The position numbers were made by a program, and so were the translations under genes. Under the pieces are notes generated by a model. That model made no database searches. It had not been told where the DNA came from and saw nothing but the letters and a program-made list of their open reading frames with translations. Below, piece by piece: positions 1 through 7,761 of a DNA stretch of 10,928 nucleotides (positions are counted from its first letter, which is position 1; the number at the start of each line of letters is the position of its first letter). The DNA lies in NCBI GenBank assembly GCA_031273965.1, contig JAISQX010000180.1, positions 1-10,928 on the forward strand. Direction: 5' to 3'. The DNA is from Clostridiales bacterium. GTDB lineage: Bacteria > Bacillota > Clostridia > Christensenellales > JAISNN01.

Positions 1-1398
1 CGCAAGCGCTTTACTTACAAGCTTACTCCTCTGCGGCGTTATCTTGAGTTTTAACGAAAACAAAAACGCCGCCGTTATAAATAATATAACCGGAATCATG
101 ATTACAAGTCTAAGACCCAATATGGCTTCCGGGCTTTGTTCAAAGCTTGTCACAACTCCCGTAACGCTATCGGTTTCCGGCTTTTGAAAATTAACCGCGC
201 TCAATACCCAACCGGATATGCCTATGGCTACCGCCGCGGTGGTTTTTCTAATAAACGTCATTATGCCGCTAAAAGAACCGGCATTGCGTTCCTTAAACTT
301 TAATTCCCCTATATCCACAACGTCGGGAAATATATACCACGGTAAAAGCTGGCAGCCCGACATTCCCAATCCTATGGCGACGGCTATGGGGAACAGAAAA
401 TTTTCGTTCCACGTATCGGGATACAGACATAAAAAAACTATTCCTACCATGTATAGAGGTATTCCCACGCGAAAAAGAAAGGCTTTGGATTTTGTCTTCA
501 TGAGCTTATTATGCAAAGGTATAGTGGCGGCATAAGACACCATAATGGTAGCAAGTATATAAAAAGAAGTAAAGCTGACGTTAAGCCCGTAATCCATCAT
601 ATAAATAATATTTGTCGTAATCAAATCCATACACGTAAACGCTGTGAAATACATGACCACAAGACATACGAAAGCTTTTACCCTCAAGGGCTTGACAAAT
701 TCTTTTATCGAAAAAACCGCTTTTTCTTTGGGCACGGGTAACCTTTCCTTTGAATAAATAGCACAAAGCACAAGCGGCACGGCGTATAATATCCCGAACC
801 CTAAGATCATCATTACGCTAAAAAGCGAAACCGTCATATCACTGTCGTTGCTTTGCAACGTCTCGATAAGTATTATAGGCACTCCCGCCGACAATGCGCT
901 GGACAACATGGATACGACAAGCCTTATCGTGTTTATCTTATTGCGCTCGTTATGATTGGAAGTTATCTCCGTAAGCAACGCGGAGTACGGAACGCTTATA
1001 ATCGTGGAAACCGTAGAAAAAACCAAATACGCGATTAAGTAAAGTCCGTACTTTAGCCATTGTGACTCCATGGCGTACAACGGCATGAATAAAAGCGTAA
1101 AGGACAGCAGTATTAAGAGTCCGCCCGCAAAAATATACGGTCGGCGGCGTCCCCACTTTGAACGGGTATTGTCGCTTATGACGCCCATTAAGGGATCGGT
1201 GACGGCGTCCCAAATTTTGGCTATCATGACGATAGACGCGGCGAGTCCGGGATTTAATCCGTTTATCGCCAGATACACCACGTAAACCGTGGTTACGAGA
1301 CTGCCCGCGCCGCCGAAGAAGTCGCCTAACGCAAAGAAAAAACTCTCTTTGCGGCTTACCGCAACGTCATGATCCGCATTTTGCGCTACGTTTTCCAT
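1..1398 (-). CDS. GPH-family cation/glycoside-hexuronide symporter (MFS), copy 2, partial
   Basis: The frame is open from ATG at 1398 to the window edge without a stop, giving 466 residues with the 3' end missing. GPH members are usually about 450-500 aa, so little is lost. The start is supported by AGGGGG (1411-1406) 7 bases upstream. The signature WDAVTDPLMG (residues 63-72) is followed by SDNTRSKWG and RRRPY, and D64 and D68 match the cation-site Asp pair. A further family block is SVPYSALLTEI followed by NERNKI. About twelve hydrophobic segments can be followed. It differs widely from the symporter at 5476-4040, so it is not a recent duplicate and may carry a different substrate. It is the last gene of the visible run and follows the GH28-like gene, which suggests uptake of that protein's products. 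Confidence 0.9.
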   Translation of the reverse strand, partial: MENVAQNADHDVAVSRKESFFFALGDFFGGAGSLVTTVYVVYLAINGLNPGLAASIVMIAKIWDAVTDPLMGVISDNTRSKWGRRRPYIFAGGLLILLSFTLLFMPLYAMESQWLKYGLYLIAYLVFSTVSTIISVPYSALLTEITSNHNERNKINTIRLVVSMLSSALSAGVPIILIETLQSNDSDMTVSLFSVMMILGFGILYAVPLVLCAIYSKERLPVPKEKAVFSIKEFVKPLRVKAFVCLVVMYFTAFTCMDLITTNIIYMMDYGLNVSFTSFYILATIMVSYAATIPLHNKLMKTKSKAFLFRVGIPLYMVGIVFLCLYPDTWNENFLFPIAVAIGLGMSGCQLLPWYIFPDVVDIGELKFKERNAGSFSGIMTFIRKTTAAVAIGISGWVLSAVNFQKPETDSVTGVVTSFEQSPEAILGLRLVIMIPVILFITAAFLFSLKLKITPQRSKLVSKALA

Positions 1399-1424
1399 AA
1401 ATGTGCCCCCTGTATTTTAATATT

Positions 1425-2972
1425 TTATTCTTCTATTATTATATCTTTTCTTTCGTTTACCGCGCGCGGCACAAATACGGCGTCTTTGAGTATTACTCCG
1501 TCCGCATGTCGGATATACAAGCCGTAAGACGGCAAATCGCGGTATAAACTCAACTCGTGCGACAAAAGCCAAATGTGAGAAACGCGTGTGATTTCCGGAT
1601 AGCCGTTCATTTGAATTCCGGGCGGGTTTTTCAAAATATTCAGACTTTCCTCCGTATCCCTGTATTTTGAAAAAAACTTATCGATAACAATATTTTTTGG
1701 CTTATATACTCCGCCTTTATATGCGCAACCGACAATGGCGCTTGTAATCTCGGTATCATACGCCTCTGTATTTTCTATAGAGATATTTTGTATACTCCCG
1801 ACGTTCTTCTTATCCGCGTTCATAAAACGGCAACCGAGCCAAATCAGAAGAGGCGCGCTCACGCCTTGCATCTTGATATTCCTTATACGTACGCCGTCTA
1901 TATCCGCGCCGTCCGCCGATTCGATCGCAATTCCGGAATACCCTCCGGATATCTCCGTAACAAAAAAGAAACAATCGAAAACCTCTATATTCGATATATC
2001 CTCGATTGTTTCGGTTCCTATCTTAAAACAATTCGCAAGCGACATAATTTCGCAAGACGATACGGCTATGTTTTTCACACTTCTTCCGCTGTTTGACTTT
2101 ATACATATTCCGTCGTCACCCGTCGCTATAAAACAATTTTTTATATTGACGTCGTCGCATCCCACGAGATCTATGCCGTCGGAATTTGCCACGTATATAT
2201 TGTTGTCTATGACGATATTATCTATCGATATTTCGGATGAATTTTTCGCGACAAGCGTCCATACCGCCGATTCGCGAAGCTCGATATTTGATATTTTTAC
2301 GTTTTTACAATCAAGCAGATTTATTATATTATAACGCTCGCCCTTTGGCGCTCTTATCCTTGCCCTCGCCGAAAGCACTCTTTTTTTTAAATTAAAATTC
2401 GACATGGGCAGAAAACGCGTCGATTTTTTTGACGGTTGCGTGTAGCTTATTCCGTTTCCGTCTACAATGCCCCCGCCCGTAATAGCGATATTCTCCGCTC
2501 CTTCCGCATATATGACCGCAGTTTTTAACGGCGAAGACGAAGCTCTGTTTTCATCATAATCCATAGACGTCAGAACCGCGCCGTAATCTACCCACAGCGT
2601 AACGTTAGATTTTAACTCTATACCGCTTACTTTGTATTTACCGAAAGGAATAAAAACGACTCCGCCGGTATCTTTTGCAACATGAACGGTGCGCGATATC
2701 GCTTCGGAATTTGCGGCGCCGCTATTGTCCTCGGACAAGCCATAATTTAATGCGTCGTATACGGTTTTATCCGCCGGCAAAGCGTCTTTTTTTAAATAAA
2801 TGTCGCGTGGAATGTCGGCTACACGGCTCCCGTCTTCATTTAATCGGTATTTATATATCTCGGAAATGCCCTCTTCATCGCTTTCGTAATAAAGCCTGAA
2901 AGCCGCGAAAACTACTGTCACACTCATGATAATAACCGAAAAAACAACGACGCTTATTCTTTTTTTCATCAT
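1425..2972 (-). CDS. Divergent GH28-type (polygalacturonase-like) beta-helix protein, secreted or membrane-anchored
   Basis: A 515-aa protein (from ATG at 2972) with an N-terminal basic-hydrophobic segment (about residues 2-28) that is either a signal peptide, with VFA as a possible cleavage site, or an uncleaved anchor. The pectate-lyase-3/GH28 N-terminal region follows: GGVVFIPFGKYKVSG, then IELKSNVTLWVDYGAVL, split here by position at about 103-133. The right-handed beta-helix has GGGIVDGNG (about 166-174), NSDGID (263-268) and GDDGI (285-289), matching the GH28 NTD and DD catalytic aspartates. Two family motifs are missing: the GHG His site reads KIGTET (317-322), and the RIK site reads IAIE (348-351). 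Many bacterial GH28 relatives share the KIGTE form. It probably acts on a pectic or other uronate-containing glycan outside the cell, but plain polygalacturonase activity is doubtful. Stop is TAA, and the second symporter starts 26 bases later. Confidence 0.85.
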   Translation of the reverse strand: MMKKRISVVVFSVIIMSVTVVFAAFRLYYESDEEGISEIYKYRLNEDGSRVADIPRDIYLKKDALPADKTVYDALNYGLSEDNSGAANSEAISRTVHVAKDTGGVVFIPFGKYKVSGIELKSNVTLWVDYGAVLTSMDYDENRASSSPLKTAVIYAEGAENIAITGGGIVDGNGISYTQPSKKSTRFLPMSNFNLKKRVLSARARIRAPKGERYNIINLLDCKNVKISNIELRESAVWTLVAKNSSEISIDNIVIDNNIYVANSDGIDLVGCDDVNIKNCFIATGDDGICIKSNSGRSVKNIAVSSCEIMSLANCFKIGTETIEDISNIEVFDCFFFVTEISGGYSGIAIESADGADIDGVRIRNIKMQGVSAPLLIWLGCRFMNADKKNVGSIQNISIENTEAYDTEITSAIVGCAYKGGVYKPKNIVIDKFFSKYRDTEESLNILKNPPGIQMNGYPEITRVSHIWLLSHELSLYRDLPSYGLYIRHADGVILKDAVFVPRAVNERKDIIIEE

Positions 2973-2976
2973 AACT

Positions 2977-2985
2977 ATCACCCCT
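2977..2985 (-). promoter_or_regulatory. Ribosome binding site that sets the start of the GH28-like gene
   Basis: AGGGGTGAT on the minus strand resembles the consensus AGGAGGTGAT. The ATG at 2972 lies 8 bases after AGGGG. An in-frame GTG at 2981 is part of this site and is therefore an unlikely start. A second ATG (2969) follows directly. Confidence 0.65.
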
Positions 2986-3032
2986 ATATCGCTTAATCAC
3001 TTTTTTATAATTTGCTTATAAAAATTTAATAA

Positions 3033-4043
3033 TCAGCTTAACGGCGGTATTTGTATATTCGTATTTTTGTCCGGATATTTAAATTCCACGGTGCAAACCG
3101 ATTTAAAAACTCCGTCGCCGCTCCATGTCTCGACTTCGTTGTTATTCCATATCTGCACGCTTTTTTTATAATTTGAGCCGAATATCTCGCGGTAAAATTC
3201 AATAGTCGTTATCACGCCTTTTTTTGCGGTATAGCACCGCGTCTCGGACAACACCGAATCTATGTTTTTCCAATCAAATCTCAAATCCTCGTCGGCTCCC
3301 TCTTTATTCGGACTTAATCCGTAGGGAATATACTTTTCGCCTCCGCTAAGAATATCGGCGGAAGGCAAAAATACCCCGTTTCCGTAATAAGCTTCGCGCT
3401 CCTTAATACCGTACGTGGAACAGACAAAAATATCTTTTGAAAACCATTTTCGGCTATGCGAGAAAAAAACGGCGTTCGCGTTCGCCTCTTCAAAATAAAC
3501 TTCCGCAATATTATAAAATCCGTAACACCCTATTATTTCATAACCGGCTTGCTCCGCATCGAAACTCTCAAGGTCGCCGTCGTATATGCCGGAACCGTTT
3601 ACGCTTACGCGTAAGCTTCCGGATAAAAAGAAAAATTTAGCCGTCATGGAATCTACGTATTCCGGCCGGTTATTGTCCTTATCGGAGAAAACGGGAAAAC
3701 CGTTTTCGTCCTTTTTTGTGTCGGTAAAAACCAATTCGGCATACCAATCGGCGCCTTTTTTTATAAACTTATAACTTAAAAGCGGTCTGTCCCACTTGTC
3801 GGATTCCTTTACCGTTTTATTAGCGGGCAATACGCGGTTTTGCGCGTCATAGTTTGATAGGGTCGCGGTTTCTATGGTCATTTCGTACGAGTACTCGGAC
3901 GCGGACTCAAAAGTTCTTTTCACTTCGTCAAATTTAACGAAAAAGTTATCCGATTCCCCGGCGCCCGTACAGCCGAAAAGTATGACCGCGCACACCGAAA
4001 CCAACACGACGGCAAGTATTTTTTTGTAACGCATTTTTTTCAT
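3033..4043 (-). CDS. Lipoprotein of unknown function, coupled to the GPH symporter
   Basis: A 336-aa protein that starts MKKMRYKK, followed by a hydrophobic run (residues 9-23) and the lipobox LFGC with C25 as the lipidated Cys. It should be anchored on the outer face of the cytoplasmic membrane. The mature part has many aromatic and beta-prone stretches, such as YSYEMTIETA (52-61) and WYAELVFTD (99-107), which recalls lipid- or ligand-binding beta-sheet lipoproteins. No known domain is recognised, and it does not look like an ABC solute-binding protein. ATG at 4043 has AAGGAG 7 bases upstream and overlaps the symporter stop by 4 bases, a sign that the two are made together. It may hold glycans for the GH28-like protein or assist uptake, but this is inference from position only. 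Stop is TGA, followed by a 60-base A/T-rich gap. Confidence 0.8.
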   Translation of the reverse strand: MKKMRYKKILAVVLVSVCAVILFGCTGAGESDNFFVKFDEVKRTFESASEYSYEMTIETATLSNYDAQNRVLPANKTVKESDKWDRPLLSYKFIKKGADWYAELVFTDTKKDENGFPVFSDKDNNRPEYVDSMTAKFFFLSGSLRVSVNGSGIYDGDLESFDAEQAGYEIIGCYGFYNIAEVYFEEANANAVFFSHSRKWFSKDIFVCSTYGIKEREAYYGNGVFLPSADILSGGEKYIPYGLSPNKEGADEDLRFDWKNIDSVLSETRCYTAKKGVITTIEFYREIFGSNYKKSVQIWNNNEVETWSGDGVFKSVCTVEFKYPDKNTNIQIPPLS

Positions 4044-5476
4044 ACGGTTTCTCCTTCCGCCTTATTTGTTTCTCCGATATAAGAAGCGGCGCGTTTTGCC
4101 GAAAGGCGTTCGGTTATTTTTGCCATTGTTTTTCCGTCTAATTTATAAAATATCAACGGTATAACGGATATCAAATTGAGCGCGGCGGGAATTATTGTGA
4201 AAATCATAAATATTCCGCTCTTTGTAAATTCCAACTGAGCCGGCGCATGCTTATTGATCGATTGAAGCGGAGTGGCAAACATAAAATATGAAAGTAATGC
4301 CGCAAGCACAAAATCCTTGAACGCGCTCGACACCTTACCTCTTAACGACACGAGAGCAAAGGTTATGCCCTCCTGTCTTTTACCGGTTTTTTCTTCCCAA
4401 TAATCGAGAGTATCGATAGCCATAAAATGCGGCACTACGTTCAATAGTCCCACCGGCAGCATCGCCGTCGCCATAAGCACGGCGGTCACCGCCCAAGGCA
4501 CATCAAAGCCGACTATATAAACAATTAAAAGCGCCGCGGAATGCACGAACGTTGATAATATAAAAATCTGCTTGGAATCCATTTTCTTTTTTAGCTTAGG
4601 AGCAAAGAGCATTCCGACCATAGCCGCAACTGCTCCGGGAAGAGCAAAGAAGATATTCAAAGAGCCTTTTGAATAAATATACGTGACGACATAGATTATG
4701 GCCGCCGAAACTAAATTTCTAAAAAAAGACAAAAGCATTGAGGCGATGAGCGCCAAAAACTGCTTATTTAAAAAAAGATACTTAAAGCCGTCTATGATTT
4801 TGGGTACTTCCTTAGTCGGCGCGATACGCTCCTTTATGTTGAATGTGCCGAGAAGCATAAATACCGGCGCGAGTATTCCGATTGTTAAACCCATAGTCAA
4901 ATATGTCTCTTTCATGGGCAAAAACAACGCGAAAAGCGAATATAGCACCAAAGCCGATTGTTCGCCTATAGAGCCTATTATACGGCTGACGGAAATTATT
5001 TTTGTACGCTCCTCGTTATTTGGCGACGCCACCGCGGGCAATCCGTCGAGAGGCACGTTTATGATGGTCCCGGCTATTCCGTACAGAATGTACGTTATGT
5101 ACATATAAATGATTTTCCCCGCGGCGTTCATACCCGTAGTCGGTAAGAATAAAAGTATAGTCAATATTCCGAAAGGTACGGCTCCGAAAAAGAGATAAGG
5201 GCGCATTTTACCCCACCTCGTTTTTGTTCTGTCTACTATCGTGCCCATCAAAGGGTCGTTTAGCCCGTCGAAAATCTTAGCGACGAGAAACATTATTCCC
5301 ACCGTAACGGGCTCCACCCCCAAGACCGAGGTGTAAAAAATCAAAAGATACCCTTGCGTAAGACCTATTACGGCGCTTGCGGCGAATTTCGCCATTGAAA
5401 ACGTCACATAGTCCTTGGGCTTTAAATATTTCTTTTGTAGACCGGCGTCGCGAACCGGTATAATTGCATCGGACAT
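4040..5476 (-). CDS. GPH-family cation/glycoside-hexuronide symporter (MFS), copy 1
   Basis: A 478-aa membrane protein with about twelve hydrophobic segments, typical of the glycoside-pentoside-hexuronide:cation symporters (MelB type, within the MFS fold). The family signature is clear in FDGLNDPLMG (residues 69-78), followed by D82-R83-T84, W88-G89 and RPY (92-94). D70 and D74 match the helix-II Asp pair that binds the coupling cation in MelB. PNNEERTKI, in the loop after NVPLDGLPA, is another family hallmark. It should import a sugar, oligosaccharide or uronide with Na+ or H+. Substrate cannot be read, but uxuA/uxuB and the GH28 neighbour suggest a uronide. It ends with TGA overlapping the ATG of the lipoprotein (ATGA at 4043-4040), so the two are probably translationally coupled. 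Family is certain. Confidence 0.92.
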   Translation of the reverse strand: MSDAIIPVRDAGLQKKYLKPKDYVTFSMAKFAASAVIGLTQGYLLIFYTSVLGVEPVTVGIMFLVAKIFDGLNDPLMGTIVDRTKTRWGKMRPYLFFGAVPFGILTILLFLPTTGMNAAGKIIYMYITYILYGIAGTIINVPLDGLPAVASPNNEERTKIISVSRIIGSIGEQSALVLYSLFALFLPMKETYLTMGLTIGILAPVFMLLGTFNIKERIAPTKEVPKIIDGFKYLFLNKQFLALIASMLLSFFRNLVSAAIIYVVTYIYSKGSLNIFFALPGAVAAMVGMLFAPKLKKKMDSKQIFILSTFVHSAALLIVYIVGFDVPWAVTAVLMATAMLPVGLLNVVPHFMAIDTLDYWEEKTGKRQEGITFALVSLRGKVSSAFKDFVLAALLSYFMFATPLQSINKHAPAQLEFTKSGIFMIFTIIPAALNLISVIPLIFYKLDGKTMAKITERLSAKRAASYIGETNKAEGETV

Positions 5477-5485
5477 ATTCAAAAA

Positions 5486-5490
5486 CCTCC
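5486..5490 (-). promoter_or_regulatory. Ribosome binding site that sets the start of the first GPH symporter
   Basis: GGAGG on the minus strand stands 9 bases before ATG at 5476 and only 4 bases before an in-frame TTG at 5482. The ATG is preferred. The rest of the 105-base gap upstream (5477-5581) is A/G-rich and shows a weak CGCGC/GCGCG inverted repeat but no T-tract, so no terminator is called. Confidence 0.7.
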
Positions 5491-5581
5491 GTGCATTTTA
5501 TTTTTTACGATTTCTTTTTCTTTTGCGCGCCTTAACCGGACTTCCGCGCTTATTTTGACGGCGCGAAAGCCCGACGGCACG

Positions 5582-6742
5582 CTATGCATGCGTGTTTTGC
5601 TTTTCTCTCTCCACGGCTTTGCTTAATTCATAAATGAAAAGCTCCTCGTCCAACGGAAGACTGACTTCCTTACCCGTCCAACCCGAAAGATACGCGGCGT
5701 TTGACAGCGTAAGCCCGTTGATTCCCTCCCTCCCGGGCGCTATAAGCTTTTCTCCTTTTAATACGGCAAGACTGAAATTTCTCAAGATATTCATATGCTG
5801 ACCTACAAGACCGAGTATCACGGCATTTTTGAACATTCCCGTCTTTTTCCTTATTTTCTTCGACGGAATACGCGGCATGAACTTTTTGTTTTTCGCGTTA
5901 AATTCCGATTCTTTTATTTTAAGTCTTTCAAACACTAATTTTTCGGTCAAAAGGTTTTGTTCGATAACGAGTTTTCCGCCGTCGCCGTCTATCTCAAGAC
6001 GGTTTGTTCCGGGGTAATCGTGAGTAGAAGTGACAAATATTCCGCTTGCCCCGTTTGCATATTCGGTATAAAACGTCACGTCGTTATCGACGCTAATATC
6101 GCGGTTGACTCCCGTCTTTAAGTAACACTTCAGTTTGACGGGCATTCCACCAAGCCATTGGAACAAATCCAATTGATGCGGACATTGATTTATAAGCACC
6201 CCGCCGCCTTCTCCCGCCCAGGTGCCGCGCCAACCGCCTTGGTCGTAATAAGCCTGTGGACGATACCAGTTGGTTATTATCCAATTTATTCGTTTTATGC
6301 TTCCCATTTCGCCGCTCTCTATTATCTCTTTCGCCTTTTTATAGAGCGGATTTGTACGCTGATTATACATAATGCCAAAAACAAGCTCCGGTTTCTTCTC
6401 GGCAAGCTCGTTAAGCTCGCGCACCGCCTTCGTAAAGACTCCCGCCGGTTTTTCCGTCAAAACATGCTTACCCGCAAGCAAAGCTTCCTTCGCTATGACC
6501 GGATGATCGTAATGCGGAGTCGCGACTATTACGGCGTCAACCTCCGCGCAAGACAAAAGCTCTTTGTAATCCGTAAAGATTTTGACGTCTTTCAGATTAT
6601 TTTTAGCCCACTCGCGTCTTTCCTCGGCAATATCGCAAACCGCGGTGAGTACGGCGTTTTTGTCCAAGCCTTTATTAAGCTTTTCCGCGTGACGGTGACC
6701 CATCTTACCTATACCGATTATACCGTAACGAACCTTTTCCAT
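5582..6742 (-). CDS. Gfo/Idh/MocA family NAD(P)-dependent oxidoreductase (copy 2)
   Basis: A 386-aa dehydrogenase, the same length as its paralogue at 8922-7762 when started at the ATG at 6742. It has GIGKMG (residues 10-15) in the Rossmann domain, ATPHYDHP (74-81), EKP at 97-99, MYNQRTNP (125-132), and GEGGGVLINQ (177-186) followed by C187, H189 and D192. It conserves the NQC-HQLD form seen in copy 1, so the two are a true pair with related chemistry rather than random family members. They differ widely elsewhere, for example GTWAGEGG here and ASFAGEGG there, and in the region around 270-310, where substrate choice may differ. Stop is TAG. The GPH symporter follows after 105 bases. Likely cytoplasmic. 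The substrate is unknown, and a glycoside or uronide is suggested by the locus. Confidence 0.88.
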   Translation of the reverse strand: MEKVRYGIIGIGKMGHRHAEKLNKGLDKNAVLTAVCDIAEERREWAKNNLKDVKIFTDYKELLSCAEVDAVIVATPHYDHPVIAKEALLAGKHVLTEKPAGVFTKAVRELNELAEKKPELVFGIMYNQRTNPLYKKAKEIIESGEMGSIKRINWIITNWYRPQAYYDQGGWRGTWAGEGGGVLINQCPHQLDLFQWLGGMPVKLKCYLKTGVNRDISVDNDVTFYTEYANGASGIFVTSTHDYPGTNRLEIDGDGGKLVIEQNLLTEKLVFERLKIKESEFNAKNKKFMPRIPSKKIRKKTGMFKNAVILGLVGQHMNILRNFSLAVLKGEKLIAPGREGINGLTLSNAAYLSGWTGKEVSLPLDEELFIYELSKAVEREKQNTHA

Positions 6743-6748
6743 TCTTTT

Positions 6749-6755
6749 AACCTCC
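6749..6755 (-). promoter_or_regulatory. Ribosome binding site that sets the start of oxidoreductase copy 2
   Basis: GGAGGTT on the minus strand lies 8 bases, counted from GGAGG, before the ATG at 6742. An in-frame TTG at 6757 overlaps this site and would add MEVKR. It is rejected because the resulting start would have no ribosome binding site, and because MEKVRYG lines up with the MEQVRFA beginning of the paralogue. Confidence 0.75.
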
Positions 6756-6806
6756 AAATGGTTTGATGACTCTTATGCTGTAAAAATGTGCTTTTCACCG
6801 GCTCTA

Positions 6807-7727
6807 TTACTCGAAGAGTCCGCCAGATTCCTTTATTATTTTGACCAGATTATCATGTTGCCAAACAAACACCTCTTCCCGTCCGACGGACTCAAACGCG
6901 CTTTTGTTCATTTGCTTATCGATTTTTCCAAAGACTTTTCCGTATTTTGTCAAACACAACGGCGTAAGACGGAAGAGCTTTCTAAGTAAGGCATATTTCG
7001 CCGTATGCGGCTCCAAAGTCAAAAAACCGTCGTACCCGCGTTTATTCAAATCCTCTATTATATCGGCTATACGTCCGTCTCCCATTCCGAGCGGAACCTC
7101 CACGCCGTCGATACAATCTTTCATATGATAATAAACCGTGTATTCCCTCGTATCCAAATATGCTTTCCACGGGTCTATACCGCATTGTATATAGTTCGAA
7201 GCGTCGTAACATAGCTTGAAATGCGGATGATTCAGCGCTCCGTAAAGCTCCAAAACGCGCTCCGGCACATCTCCGTAGATCTTTTTTTCATTCTCGTGCA
7301 AAAGTATCGTTTCGCCGCCCTCCGTCGTTTCCAAAAAGCCTTTCCATCTATCCGTTACCTTTTTCTTTGTCGTTTTATCATTCGCGGTCTTAGCGTCGGC
7401 AAAAAACGAAAAACACCTTATATATTTACAACCCGTAAGGTTGGCTATTTTTATAAGTTCTTTAAGTTTATTTAATTGGCGCGCGTAAGCCTCGTCGTCG
7501 TTTAATTGAATTTTTCCTATGGGAGAGCCTAAGGATGACAGCTTAACTCCCGCGGCGTCAAGCCGGGGGACAATATGCCTTTCAAATTCATCCGCGGTAT
7601 AGTCTGAAATGTTTTTTCCCCCTATTCCGCGCGGACAAAGATATTTGCGTCCGAGTTTTTTTATCAATTCCAACTGCTTGTCCGTATCCGACGTTGCTTC
7701 GTCATAAAATCCCGATATTAAGAACAT
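6807..7727 (-). CDS. Sugar phosphate isomerase/epimerase-type TIM barrel protein
   Basis: A 306-aa protein of the AP-endonuclease-2-like / xylose isomerase-like TIM barrel superfamily, which includes sugar epimerases, inosose dehydratases, and the beta-eliminating enzymes of 3-keto-glycoside pathways. Candidate metal ligands sit at strand ends as in that fold: E145 in LLHENEK, D175 in LCYDASN, H201 in YYHMKD and E239 in LTLEPH. LSSLGSPIGK (63-72) resembles the substrate-side loop of the family. The last 60 or so residues after the barrel are Lys/Arg rich and helical in look. ATG at 7727 has AGGAG 5 bases upstream, and the stop is TAA. It sits between two paralogous Gfo/Idh/MocA genes (gaps of 34 and 64 bases), so it probably acts on the product of one of them. 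Epimerase, isomerase, dehydratase and glycoside-eliminating activities all remain open. Confidence 0.82.
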   Translation of the reverse strand: MFLISGFYDEATSDTDKQLELIKKLGRKYLCPRGIGGKNISDYTADEFERHIVPRLDAAGVKLSSLGSPIGKIQLNDDEAYARQLNKLKELIKIANLTGCKYIRCFSFFADAKTANDKTTKKKVTDRWKGFLETTEGGETILLHENEKKIYGDVPERVLELYGALNHPHFKLCYDASNYIQCGIDPWKAYLDTREYTVYYHMKDCIDGVEVPLGMGDGRIADIIEDLNKRGYDGFLTLEPHTAKYALLRKLFRLTPLCLTKYGKVFGKIDKQMNKSAFESVGREEVFVWQHDNLVKIIKESGGLFE

Positions 7728-7761
7728 AACTTCTCCTCATCAAATATTTTTTATAAGCCGA

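Noticed and set aside
218..1285. Several short open frames on both strands at the low-coordinate end.
   Set aside because: They are other-frame readings of the partial GPH symporter, whose frame is continuous from 1398 to base 1.
1735..2334. A 199-aa open frame on the plus strand.
   Set aside because: It lies wholly antisense to the GH28-like gene, has no ribosome binding site or recognisable domain, and its Ser/Ile-rich make-up is what the reverse of this gene would give.
3004..3032. Possible promoter in the A/T-rich gap before the GH28-like gene (TTATTA, 17 bases, TATAAA on the minus strand).
   Set aside because: The -10 is good and the spacing is ideal, but the -35 matches TTGACA at only three of six positions, and A/T-rich gaps give such hits by chance. 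It would need a transcript start map.
5541..5567. Inverted repeat CGCGC/GCGCG between oxidoreductase copy 2 and the first symporter, considered as a terminator.
   Set aside because: Only five base pairs with an 11-base loop, and no T-tract on either strand.
6158..6766. A 202-aa open frame on the plus strand, and a similar 186-aa one at 8074-8634.
   Set aside because: Both are antisense to the matching parts of the two paralogous oxidoreductases, which is why they resemble each other. Neither has a recognisable domain.
6770..6800. Weak GTG/CAC hairpin followed by ATTTTT on the minus strand after the TIM barrel gene, considered as a terminator.
   Set aside because: The stem has only three pairs, far too weak to support a terminator call.
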